Shown piece by piece: positions 44,234-52,239 of a stretch of DNA of 64,000 bases. Within the stretch, counting starts at the first letter, position 1. Each line of letters begins with the position of its first letter. Position numbers and translations under genes: made by a program. The stretch is from Melioribacteraceae bacterium 4301-Me (GTDB lineage Bacteria > Bacteroidota > Ignavibacteria > Ignavibacteriales > Melioribacteraceae): NCBI GenBank assembly GCA_041538185.1, contig JBGORM010000005.1, forward strand, positions 228,893 to 292,892. Direction: 5' to 3'. The notes under the pieces are model-generated. The model saw nothing but the letters and a program-made list of their open reading frames with translations, was not told the origin of the DNA and did no database searches.

Positions 44234-45436
44234 ATGAAAAACATAAAAATATTTTTAATAATTACTTTAGTAGCAATATTAAGCTCATGCAAAGACTATG
44301 TGACAAGTATAGACCCTCTTATTGACCAAATTGAGGATGCAAGGTTGAATAATCAAAGCCAAATTCCATTTCTTATTGCTGGCGTTCAAACACGTTTTGC
44401 ATTTGCTACTACACAACTAAACAATATAGCTGATGGTTTATCAGACGCTTTCATTTTTGATCAAAATGTGCCAAATGCTACTTTTCCGACTTACTTAGAT
44501 ATAGACCGTGGTCAAATCTTAACTGATAATAACTCTGTAAGAAACGTTTACACTCCACTTGGTCAATATCGTTTTTATGCTGATAACCTAATTGACAGGG
44601 TTAATAAAATCACAATTACAGATAACAATTTAAAAAATCAAGCCTTGTATACCGGCTACTTTTATGGAGCGTATGCCAGATATCAGTATGCTACATACTT
44701 CGGTAAAGCACAAACTACAGGTGGCTCTCCAATTGATGCCGGACCATTTTTGTCTTCTAACGAATTATATGACCAGGCAATTAGTCGCTTTAAAGAGGCA
44801 TTAAAATACACTACAGATGCAAAGAACATTAGAATTGTAAATTCATGTATTGCTCGTGCTTACCTTTACAAAGGTGATTATGCAAATGCAGCTACTTATG
44901 CTAAACAAGGAATGGTTAATGGCGACCCTCCATTCCAAGCACTGCATAATGTACAGCAGAGCTCAGATTACTGGGGTAACTCGGGCAATGGCAGAACGCA
45001 ATTTGTTTGCGACTTTAGATTTAAAGCCTATATTGATGCTGACCCAAATGAAGCAAATAGAATTAAACTTGCTACTAAATTAGGTAACGATAAAAAGACT
45101 ACTTATTATTATCAGGTAAAATACCCTACTAACGATTCACCAGAAATTGAAATGACATGGCAGGAAAACAATCTGATGTTAGCTGAACTTGCACTTCGCG
45201 GACAGTCAACAGGCGATCCGGTAGCTTTGGTGAATGAAGTAAGAGCCTCTCACAGTATAGCACCATTGGCAGCTGTTGACCTTGATGTAATTTATACTGA
45301 ACGCGATAAAGAATTGTTCTGCACAGGCAGCCGTTTGCCAGACGAAAGGAGATTTAATAAATGGCATTTAGGTGCCGGTACTTGGCAATATTTCCCGATT
45401 ACTATCGATGAGATAAATAGTAATCATAACCTGTAG
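44234..45436 (+). CDS. SusD/RagB-family outer-membrane lipoprotein
   Basis: Surface lipoprotein that captures the ligand for the SusC channel. ATG at 44234 with RBS AAGGAGAATA is chosen over a longer frame that overlaps SusC. The lipobox is ILSSC (about Cys19). The body has TPR-like helices (NEVRASHSIAPLAAVDLDVIYTERDKELFCTGSRLPDERRFNKWHL), the SusD C-terminal motif. At 400 aa it is somewhat shorter than typical SusD (about 500), suggesting the MOTS/SusD-like_2 branch. Followed by an intrinsic terminator at 45461-45496. Confidence 0.92.
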   Translation: MKNIKIFLIITLVAILSSCKDYVTSIDPLIDQIEDARLNNQSQIPFLIAGVQTRFAFATTQLNNIADGLSDAFIFDQNVPNATFPTYLDIDRGQILTDNNSVRNVYTPLGQYRFYADNLIDRVNKITITDNNLKNQALYTGYFYGAYARYQYATYFGKAQTTGGSPIDAGPFLSSNELYDQAISRFKEALKYTTDAKNIRIVNSCIARAYLYKGDYANAATYAKQGMVNGDPPFQALHNVQQSSDYWGNSGNGRTQFVCDFRFKAYIDADPNEANRIKLATKLGNDKKTTYYYQVKYPTNDSPEIEMTWQENNLMLAELALRGQSTGDPVALVNEVRASHSIAPLAAVDLDVIYTERDKELFCTGSRLPDERRFNKWHLGAGTWQYFPITIDEINSNHNL

Positions 45437-45460
45437 TCCTTTTCTCCATTTAATTGATTA

Positions 45461-45496
45461 GAAAGGCTGTAAATTATTTGCAGCCTTTCTTTTTTA
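45461..45496 (+). terminator. Intrinsic terminator after the SusC/SusD genes
   Basis: Perfect 9-bp stem GAAAGGCTG/CAGCCTTTC with an 11-nt loop, followed by TTTTTTT. It separates the receptor pair from the peptidase gene, whose RBS starts only 15 bp later, so partial read-through is likely. Confidence 0.88.
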
Positions 45497-45522
45497 TTTC
45501 TAAAAAGAAGAAGGAGAGCAAA

Positions 45523-46893
45523 ATGAGAATATTTTTTCCGAAAGGATTTCTGCCTATAATCCTTATGCTGTCGGCTGCACCTGCCTTCTGCCAAAACAAT
45601 TTTTTTAATCGAGATGAAACAATTTATAAAATGGTTAATGAGATTTCTGCTGATACTTTAAGATACGACATTGAAAAACTAGTTGGATTTAAAACTCGAC
45701 ACACATTAAGCAATACAACAAGTGAGATTGAAGGTATTGGCGCTGCAAGAAGATGGGTTAAATCTCAATTTGAAAAGTATGCTATGAATTCTAACGGCAG
45801 ACTTTCAGTTTCTTTCGATTCATTTTTTGTTGAGCCAGATAACAGAAGAATTACTCGTCGTGTAGAATTAAAAAATGTAATTGCAACATTAAAAGGAACA
45901 GATAGTACTGATAACAGAATTGTTGTAGTAGGTGCTCATTTAGATTCAAGGGCAACAGATGTGTTAGACTCCACATCTTTTGCGCCAGGTGCTGATGACG
46001 ACGCTTCAGGTGTTGCTTTAGTTTTGGAACTTGCTCGTGTTATGTCTAAAATGGAATTCACTTCAACAATTGTTTTTGCTGTTTTTTCAGGGGAAGAGCA
46101 AGGGTTGTTCGGCTCAAAGCATTTAGCAGAGAAAGCAAAAAGCAATAATTGGAATATCATTGCTATGCTTAATAATGATATTGTTGGTAGCAGCGGTCCT
46201 TCTAGCGATACTTTTCTTAAAAATAATCTTGAAGTCAGAGTTTTCAGCGAAGGAATTCCTTCTTTTGAAACAGACTTTGAAGCAAGAATAAGGAAAATGA
46301 CAGGTTTGGAAAACGACAGCAAATCAAGACAATTAGCAAGATATATTAAAGAAATCGCAGAAAGATACGTTAATCAATTATCCATTAATTTGATTTACAG
46401 AAGTGACCGTTTTTTACGTGGGGGTGACCATACCCCATTTAACATGAACGGGTTCCCCGCTGTAAGATTCTGCGAAGCAAATGAGAATTATGATCATCAA
46501 CATCAAAATGTACGCATGGTGGGAAATAAACAGTATGGCGATTTAATCGAGTTTCTCGATTTTGAATACTTAAAGAAAATTGCAGGTGCAAATTTAGCTA
46601 CCATTGCAAACTTATCTTTAGCATGTGATTCTCCAAGAAATGTAATTATAGAAGTAAAAGACCTAACAAATTTTACAACTTTAAGATGGGAAAGGCCAAA
46701 GGGAAAAATTCCTTATGGATTTTTTGTACTAATCCGAAAAACATCAGCTCCAATTTGGGAAAAGAAAATTTTTGTTAAAGATAATTCGGTGACTATTCCG
46801 TACTCAAAAGATAATTTTATTTTTGCTGTTCAATCTGTTGATGAACAAGGGCATGAAAGTCTCCCGGTTATACCTGTCCCCTCTTCTAAATAA
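45523..46893 (+). CDS. Secreted M28-family metallopeptidase
   Basis: Zinc aminopeptidase-type enzyme, about 457 aa, with a signal peptide (FLPIILMLSAAPAFCQ). All M28 ligands are visible: VVGAHLDSRA, GADDDASGVA, FSGEEQGLFG, MLNNDIVG and GGDHTPFNM followed by NYDHQHQ. A C-terminal fibronectin-like sandwich (NFTTLRWERPKGKIPYGFFV) may anchor or bind. ATG at 45523 with RBS AAGGAGAG is chosen over a longer frame from 45454 that runs through the terminator. Located after SusC/SusD, it could process peptides for import. Confidence 0.92.
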   Translation: MRIFFPKGFLPIILMLSAAPAFCQNNFFNRDETIYKMVNEISADTLRYDIEKLVGFKTRHTLSNTTSEIEGIGAARRWVKSQFEKYAMNSNGRLSVSFDSFFVEPDNRRITRRVELKNVIATLKGTDSTDNRIVVVGAHLDSRATDVLDSTSFAPGADDDASGVALVLELARVMSKMEFTSTIVFAVFSGEEQGLFGSKHLAEKAKSNNWNIIAMLNNDIVGSSGPSSDTFLKNNLEVRVFSEGIPSFETDFEARIRKMTGLENDSKSRQLARYIKEIAERYVNQLSINLIYRSDRFLRGGDHTPFNMNGFPAVRFCEANENYDHQHQNVRMVGNKQYGDLIEFLDFEYLKKIAGANLATIANLSLACDSPRNVIIEVKDLTNFTTLRWERPKGKIPYGFFVLIRKTSAPIWEKKIFVKDNSVTIPYSKDNFIFAVQSVDEQGHESLPVIPVPSSK

Positions 46894-46908
46894 TTTCAAC
46901 ACAAATGT

Positions 46909-46971
46909 AGGGTTGTCTAAAAGGCAAATTATTTATTCCTTGTTGTTCAACAACAATTTTTAGACAACCCT
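46909..46971. terminator. Long hairpin after the M28 gene
   Basis: AGGGTTGTCTAAAA pairs perfectly with TTTTAGACAACCCT (14 bp), and an inner palindrome TGTTGTTCAACAACA lies in the loop. It is not followed by a T run, so it may be a transcript-stabilising or bidirectional terminator structure; a repeat unit is the alternative. Confidence 0.5.
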
Positions 46972-46996
46972 AATTGAAGTTATCCACGCTCATATT

Positions 46997-47032
46997 AACC
47001 CAAAAAATTCATGAGAATTCACCGCCTTGTGG
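46997..47032 (+). repeat. Best-preserved copy of the GAGAATTCACC interspersed repeat
   Basis: AACCCAAAAAATTCATGAG followed by AATTCACCGCCTTGTGG, the plus-strand twin of 12494-12530. It is followed by more hairpins at 47077-47096 (CCCAC/GTGGG), 47099-47122 (ATCCACC/GGTGGAT) and about 47138-47153. Confidence 0.75.
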
Positions 47033-47169
47033 CATGTCATCATAGTTATTATTACCATTTATGTAACTTGTTTAACCCACCTTTCACGAAGTGTGGGAAT
47101 CCACCCACGAAGTGGTGGATTTCCATTTTCATAACCTGCCAGCAACTGGTGGAAAACTTGAGTTAAACT

Positions 47170-47826
47170 TTACAGACCGAATACTACCCCAGCTAACAAG
47201 TTGATGCCAGTTGACTTAATTTTTTGATCTCTAATACCTGTATCTTGATACCAGCCTTGTTTGCCTGTATCGTTCAAAACATCAGACAAGCCAAGCGAAT
47301 AACGCGCGTCAAATATTATCTTAGTACGAGGTGCAACGCTGAAACTAACGCCAGCTCCCAAATCTATTCCAAAATTAGTAGAGCTTACTTGGTCTTTTAT
47401 GTCTGTCTCTTCACCGCCGGATTCACCTTTTGCAGATAAAATAAAAGCTAAATTCGGTCCTGCAAATGCATAAGGTGTTACAACACCACCAGCTGGTATG
47501 TTAACCTTAAAAAGCACAGGAATTGCTAAAGAAGAAACCTTTATAGTTGATTCCAAACCATTAGCACTTAATTTACTTCCTCCTTGTGTATATGTTGGCT
47601 CAATTTGTAAAGCAAAAATATCTGCGAATGCAATTTCTGCTAATGCTCCAAAATTTACCCCTGTTCTGCTTGATTTCTCTAACACAGAAGGTAAGTCAGG
47701 GTCAAAAGATAAATTTGCAATGCTCATTCCTGCTCTGACTCCAAGACTGAAAGTCGTTTGTGCGTTAATTTTATTGAAAACAATGAGCATGGAAACTATT
47801 AAAACTGATAGGTACACTTTTTTCAT
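47170..47826 (-). CDS. PorT-family outer-membrane beta-barrel protein
   Basis: A 218-aa exported barrel (signal MKKVYLSVLIVSMLIVFNKINAQ). The OMP_b-brl_2/PorT pattern is present: FSLGVRAGMSIANLSFDPDLP at the start, LQIEPTYTQGGSKLS, TPYAFAGPNLAFIL and GIDLGAGVSFSV, ending in LLAGVVFGL. The function is structural or unknown. A second barrel gene lies upstream on the same strand (30 bp to its stop). Confidence 0.88.
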   Translation of the reverse strand: MKKVYLSVLIVSMLIVFNKINAQTTFSLGVRAGMSIANLSFDPDLPSVLEKSSRTGVNFGALAEIAFADIFALQIEPTYTQGGSKLSANGLESTIKVSSLAIPVLFKVNIPAGGVVTPYAFAGPNLAFILSAKGESGGEETDIKDQVSSTNFGIDLGAGVSFSVAPRTKIIFDARYSLGLSDVLNDTGKQGWYQDTGIRDQKIKSTGINLLAGVVFGL

Positions 47827-47856
47827 ATAAGCTCCTCTTAGTTTTATTTTTTTTGT

Positions 47857-48453
47857 TTATGGTAATTCGTAACGAATACCCGTTGTTATAGCAACATAAA
47901 AGACAGTATTAGTTTTAGAAGTTGATTGACCTGTCCACCAATCGTATGTTTTTTCGCTGAAAAAGACAGGACCAAATTGTAGGTCGGCTGGTATGTAAAG
48001 GTTGTTTGCAACTTTGAAATTAGCTCCACCGCCAATTCTAATTCCAAAGTAAGGACCGCCAGAAACAAACCAAAGACTGAGTCCACCGTTAACATAAGGT
48101 TTTACTGTTGAACCAGGTATATCAAAGTAGTACTTAAAATAATCAGCCCACTCAATTGGTGTTCCACTCTGAGTGTTGATATTCAGTTCAGTACCAACAG
48201 CCATACCCTTACCGAAGAGGACTTCACCCATTGGTCCAATTTGAAAACCAGCTGAAGTACTTCCGCCACCGCTGCCAATTGACATACCAATTCTCCCTCC
48301 AATTAACCAACTTGTCCCTGAACTAGGAGGAAGCGGGTTTGGTGATGACAGATTGAATGAACTTTGTGCAGTTGTAATTAAATGTGGAGAGGTAATGAGC
48401 ATTATTAAAAGTAGAGAAAATTTTATGAATAAATGATGAGATTTTTCTTCCAT
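47857..48453 (-). CDS. Outer-membrane beta-barrel protein
   Basis: About 198 aa; signal-like N-terminus (FIKFSLLLIMLITSPHLITTAQ) followed by amphipathic strands (IGGRIGMSIGSGGGSTSAGF, VKPYVNGGLSLWFVSGGPYF, FYVAITTGIRYELP). ATG at 48453 is chosen because AAAGGAGGG lies just upstream; an extension to 48468 overlaps that site. It is the first gene of a probable pair with the PorT-family gene, 30 bp apart. No closer family is recognised. Confidence 0.8.
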   Translation of the reverse strand: MEEKSHHLFIKFSLLLIMLITSPHLITTAQSSFNLSSPNPLPPSSGTSWLIGGRIGMSIGSGGGSTSAGFQIGPMGEVLFGKGMAVGTELNINTQSGTPIEWADYFKYYFDIPGSTVKPYVNGGLSLWFVSGGPYFGIRIGGGANFKVANNLYIPADLQFGPVFFSEKTYDWWTGQSTSKTNTVFYVAITTGIRYELP

Positions 48454-48706
48454 AAGCCCTCCTTTCATGTTAATGTAATTTTTTTAAAATAAAAAACTTG
48501 TATAGTGTAACCTAATATTTAGAATTAAAATTGTCAATCAATTATTATTTCTGGATACGAAATTTTTCCTATTATAAAATAATTTTATCTTACAAAAGAA
48601 ATAACTACTTTGATTTTTTTAGATTGCTACAGTAGCGTTTGTAATTATTTTTCTTTTATTAATGAGTGCAAAGTTAGGTCATAAATATTTAGTATTTTTG
48701 TACAAT

Positions 48707-49942
48707 ATGAGTGGTAAAGTTAAAAAACCTGAGCTGATTGCCCCTGCGGGTGATTGGACAATGCTTATCGCTGCAATCAACAGCGGTGCCGATGCAATTT
48801 ACTTTGGATTAGATAAGCTTAATATGAGAGCCAATGCAAAAAACTTTACATTGGACGATGTGCACTCTGTTGTATCTTTATGTAAAGAAAAAAAAGTTAA
48901 AGTTCACTTGGCTCTAAATAGCATCGTTTTTGAAAATGAAATTGAAGAATTAGATAAAATAATCTCGGAGGCAAAGGCTGCTGGGGTAGATATGATAATT
49001 TGCTGGGATACTTCAGTTATTATGAAGTGTATTGAACATAAAATTCCTTTTTGCGTAAGTACACAAGCATCAGTATCTAACTCATTAGCAGCAGAATTCT
49101 ATCAAAAATTGGGCGCAAAAAGAATAGTTCTTGCAAGAGAATGTACTTTGGACAAAATAAGAGAGATAAAATCTAAAGTCGATGTAGAAATTGAAACTTT
49201 TGTTCATGGCGCTATGTGTGTTGCTGTAAGCGGCAGATGTTTTATGAGTCACGAAATTTTTAATAAGAGTGCAAACAGAGGAGAATGTATACAGCCATGC
49301 AGAAGAGAGTATGAAATTCGCGACATAGACGGCGGTTATTCATTATTGCTTGGACGAGATTATGTTATGTCGCCAAAAGACCTCTGCACTATTAACTTTA
49401 TTGATAAATTAATTGAAGCTAAAATTGATGCTTTCAAGATTGAAGGAAGAAAAAGAAGTCCAGAATATATTTCTAAAGTAGTTTCTGTTTACAGACAAGC
49501 AATTGATTTGTATTTTGAAAATAAACTTGACGAGAAAACCAAACAAAATTTTTACAAAGAATTAGAAAAAGTATATAACCGCGGATTTTCAAACGGATTT
49601 TATTTCGGGGAACCTACAGGTTCTGATTTTTCAACTGCATATGGAAGCTCCGCTACTACAAGAAAAGTATATATTGGAAAAGTTTTGAATTACTACAAAA
49701 AAAGTAAAATCGCTTATATAAGTTTAGAAACTGGCAATATTAAAGTGGGAAGTTCGTTGTACATTATTGGAAAAACAACAGGTGTTGTTGAATTAAAACC
49801 GAACAAATTTATAAAGGACAACATTTCTGTTGAAGAAGCAATGAAAGGAGATAAAATAACATTTGAGTGTGAAGACTTAATACGAGAAAACGATAAAGTC
49901 TATAAAATTGTGAATGTGAAAGAAAATGCTACTTCCAATTAA
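48707..49942 (+). CDS. U32-family protein (TrhP/YegQ-like)
   Basis: U32 'peptidase' family protein, about 411 aa. The N-terminal TIM-barrel motif PELIAPAGDWTMLIAAINSGAD and the Fe-S cysteine motif (HGAMCVAVSGRCFMSH ... RGECIQPCRREYE) are characteristic of YegQ/TrhP, involved in 5-hydroxyuridine formation in tRNA; proteolysis is not established. ATG at 48707 (MSGKVKKPEL) is preferred over 48662. A TATTTTTG box lies at 48692-48699, like the Bacteroidota -7 element. Its 3' end overlaps the convergent STAS gene by 14 bp. Confidence 0.88.
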   Translation: MSGKVKKPELIAPAGDWTMLIAAINSGADAIYFGLDKLNMRANAKNFTLDDVHSVVSLCKEKKVKVHLALNSIVFENEIEELDKIISEAKAAGVDMIICWDTSVIMKCIEHKIPFCVSTQASVSNSLAAEFYQKLGAKRIVLARECTLDKIREIKSKVDVEIETFVHGAMCVAVSGRCFMSHEIFNKSANRGECIQPCRREYEIRDIDGGYSLLLGRDYVMSPKDLCTINFIDKLIEAKIDAFKIEGRKRSPEYISKVVSVYRQAIDLYFENKLDEKTKQNFYKELEKVYNRGFSNGFYFGEPTGSDFSTAYGSSATTRKVYIGKVLNYYKKSKIAYISLETGNIKVGSSLYIIGKTTGVVELKPNKFIKDNISVEEAMKGDKITFECEDLIRENDKVYKIVNVKENATSN

Positions 49943-50297
49943 GTTTTGGCGGACGATTAACACCATAACTTTGAATTGCTTCATCTATATTTTGAAAAGT
50001 TTTAAATACCTTATCCATACGAGTTAATACAAACATTAAAGATGGTGCTTCTTTATTGTAGACAAGTCTTAAATCCCCATTTAAAGAATTTACCCTTTTG
50101 AACAAAGAAACAATTGCGCCTAAAAAAGTAGAATCAACATATTCACACATACTAAGATCAACGATAAGTTTTACTGTGCCGTTATCTATGGTTTCGTTCA
50201 CGAACTCCCTAAATTTTACAGCCTTTGCTAAAGTTGCTCTTATAAGGAAAACGTGAATTACAGCGACATCTTCGAATTTTTCAACTTTGAAATCCAT
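49929..50297 (-). CDS. STAS-domain anti-sigma-factor antagonist
   Basis: A 122-aa single-STAS protein like SpoIIAA/RsbV. The fold core KLIVDLSMCEYVDSTFLGAIVSLFKRV includes the Ser/Thr of the DS(T/S) motif normally phosphorylated by an anti-sigma kinase. Residues 10-25 (VAVIHVFLIRATLAKAVKFR) form the first strands. No partner kinase or phosphatase is adjacent. The 3' end overlaps the U32 gene by 14 bp. Confidence 0.88.
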   Translation of the reverse strand: MDFKVEKFEDVAVIHVFLIRATLAKAVKFREFVNETIDNGTVKLIVDLSMCEYVDSTFLGAIVSLFKRVNSLNGDLRLVYNKEAPSLMFVLTRMDKVFKTFQNIDEAIQSYGVNRPPKLNWK

Positions 50298-51180
50298 GTA
50301 AGTATGTTATTATTCTTATCTTTTACTAAGCTAATATATAAATTATCCCTTTAATTTTATACAAAAATACTAATAACTGCCACATATCTATCCAATATAT
50401 TTTTTATTTCGTTCCTAAATGGACTTAATCTATTTCTTTGTTCTTTATCCTATAAATATTTTGTCCTGAGGGGACAATAAAGCTTTGATTATGCATAAAC
50501 CAATGTAATCCCTTTAGGGATTATATAGTTATAGAATAAATAAACATCAAACTGAAGTTAAAAGTCCCGTAGGGACGAGATAGGGTTTGATTAACAAGAC
50601 AAGTAGAATAGTCCAAAATCATGAAGTTTTCTAAATTTATTTGGTAATTCATCCCTTCGGGATTTGATTTCAAAATTATTTTGGACAGCAGCGAACTGCC
50701 AAAATAAAGGATTGTTTAGCATAATCGAGAAGAATGATATTTTAAAATAAAGAAGGCGAAGAACCAATTTTTTATTTGTTTCTTCGCCGCTCTTAAGGAC
50801 GGAGGGTACTTTCTATTACTCAATTTGAATGCCATAAAATTAACTTTGTAAACTCACGACTAAATATTAAAATATAGAGAAGAAACTATAGGTGCGTGTT
50901 CAACACGATGATTATTCTCAAATAACACTGCGAATTTTTTTCATTCTGTATGAATAGCATTCGTAGAGGGTATAAAGTCAGTTAATTATATCCTCTGAAT
51001 GATTTTGATGTATCCCCTAAAAAATCTTTTTTGAAGTAACCCAACTCTATGAAGTCATTGTGGAATATTAGGATTAATAATGGTGTTAACATTCATTCTA
51101 TCTTGAACAAATCAATACTTTCACATTTTGCATTCTGAGTCCGAGATTGTTTGTTTCATTCTACTTTCTTGGACTATCCG
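50298..51180. repeat. Palindrome-rich gap of 883 bp
   Basis: No gene. It starts with the second copy of the 102-bp repeat (50406-50507), followed by further short palindromes: ATCCCTTTAGGGAT (50508-50521), AGTCCCGTAGGGACG (about 50562-50576) and ATCCCTTCGGGAT (50651-50663), then a perfect 9-bp hairpin GGCGAAGAA/TTCTTCGCC (50755-50788). The right 350 bp show nothing recognisable. Confidence 0.7.
50406..50507. repeat. 102-bp interspersed repeat, copy 2 (inverted)
   Basis: The reverse complement matches 19538-19639 without gaps, with about ten differences by eye. Differences include the palindrome core (GTCCTGAGGGGAC here), where pairing ability is kept. Confidence 0.85.
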
Positions 51181-52191
51181 TTAAAACTTAATTCCAGCAG
51201 AAAAGAAATGGACTTCAGTTAAGCGTCCATAATCTTCATAAGCATAATCGAATATAAAAGTAATGTAATTTGCTAATCTATAGTTAAAGCCTATTCCGAG
51301 TGTAAGTCCTTTTTCGCTATCTCTTTCAAAAAGGGCGTTCCAGCCAGCTCTAATAAATACACTTTCATTCCATGCAAATTCGGCACCTGAATTAATATAC
51401 TCAGTATGGTCATTGGGATGAACTGCATCAACAGCAAGTGTTAATCTGCTATCATTATGTTTTATAATATCGGATGACAAACCGAATCTAAATAAAAGAG
51501 GTAAATCGAATTCATCAAGTTCTAAGTGAGAATTAATTAGATTATCGCCGCCAGCACCCGAGCGAGTAATAACAATTGCATCTCTGCCTTCAAGCCTCAT
51601 TTTTGTTCCGAAATTAGAAATACTTGCTGCAATTCTTAACTCATTTAATATTGGAATTCTGTAGATAGTACCAACATCTACAGCAAAGCCAGTTGAACTC
51701 ATATTATAAATAAATTCACGGATATATTTTGCGTTAAAGCCAATTGAGAAGTTATCTGTTAAATATCTTGCGTAGCTTAGACCAATAACCATTGAGCCCA
51801 CATCAAAAAATTCACCAGTACCTTGTGGTCTTTCAATTGTTCTTACTGGCATTTCATCTACTGACAAGACTGTTACAGAAGCACCTAATGTTCCAAAGCC
51901 TTCAATGTTGGATGCAAAAGATGCATAGTCAAAACCAATGTCGGCATAAAGTAGTGCATGATTAAAATAGGCTTCGTTAGATTTTAAGCTTGCTAATCCA
52001 CCCGGATTCCAATACATAGAAGTAATATCGTCTGCAACTGCAGTATAAGCGCCACCCATAGCGGTTGCTCTTCCGCCGACTCCAATTTTTAACACTTGTG
52101 CCGCAGTTGTACCTGTTTTGACAGTCTGAGCATTCATAATTGATTGGAAGACAATCAGAACAACTAGTAAGATTAAATTATTTGTTTTCAT
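51181..52191 (-). CDS. PorV/PorQ-family outer-membrane protein
   Basis: About 336 aa with a signal peptide (LILLVVLIVFQSIMNAQ). The family motif VLKIGVGGRATAMGGAYTAVADDITSMYWNPGGLA near the N-terminus is that of FadL-like PorV/PorQ proteins; PorV shuttles T9SS cargo at the outer membrane. ATG at 52191 follows GAGGTACTA; the open frame from 52233 would add 14 residues. It is the last gene of the operon TonB receptor / large secreted protein / PorV-like. Transport of hydrophobic substrates is the alternative role. Confidence 0.9.
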   Translation of the reverse strand: MKTNNLILLVVLIVFQSIMNAQTVKTGTTAAQVLKIGVGGRATAMGGAYTAVADDITSMYWNPGGLASLKSNEAYFNHALLYADIGFDYASFASNIEGFGTLGASVTVLSVDEMPVRTIERPQGTGEFFDVGSMVIGLSYARYLTDNFSIGFNAKYIREFIYNMSSTGFAVDVGTIYRIPILNELRIAASISNFGTKMRLEGRDAIVITRSGAGGDNLINSHLELDEFDLPLLFRFGLSSDIIKHNDSRLTLAVDAVHPNDHTEYINSGAEFAWNESVFIRAGWNALFERDSEKGLTLGIGFNYRLANYITFIFDYAYEDYGRLTEVHFFSAGIKF

Positions 52192-52239
52192 TAGTACCTC
52201 AGAAGTTAGACGAAAGTTATACTTCATTTTCACCTCTCG

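Noticed and set aside
45454..45522. N-terminal extension of the M28 peptidase
   Set aside because: It would place the start inside the intrinsic terminator; ATG at 45523 has an RBS and begins the signal peptide.
50406..50790. CRISPR array
   Set aside because: The palindromes differ from each other and are irregularly spaced; there are no identical direct repeats and no cas genes.
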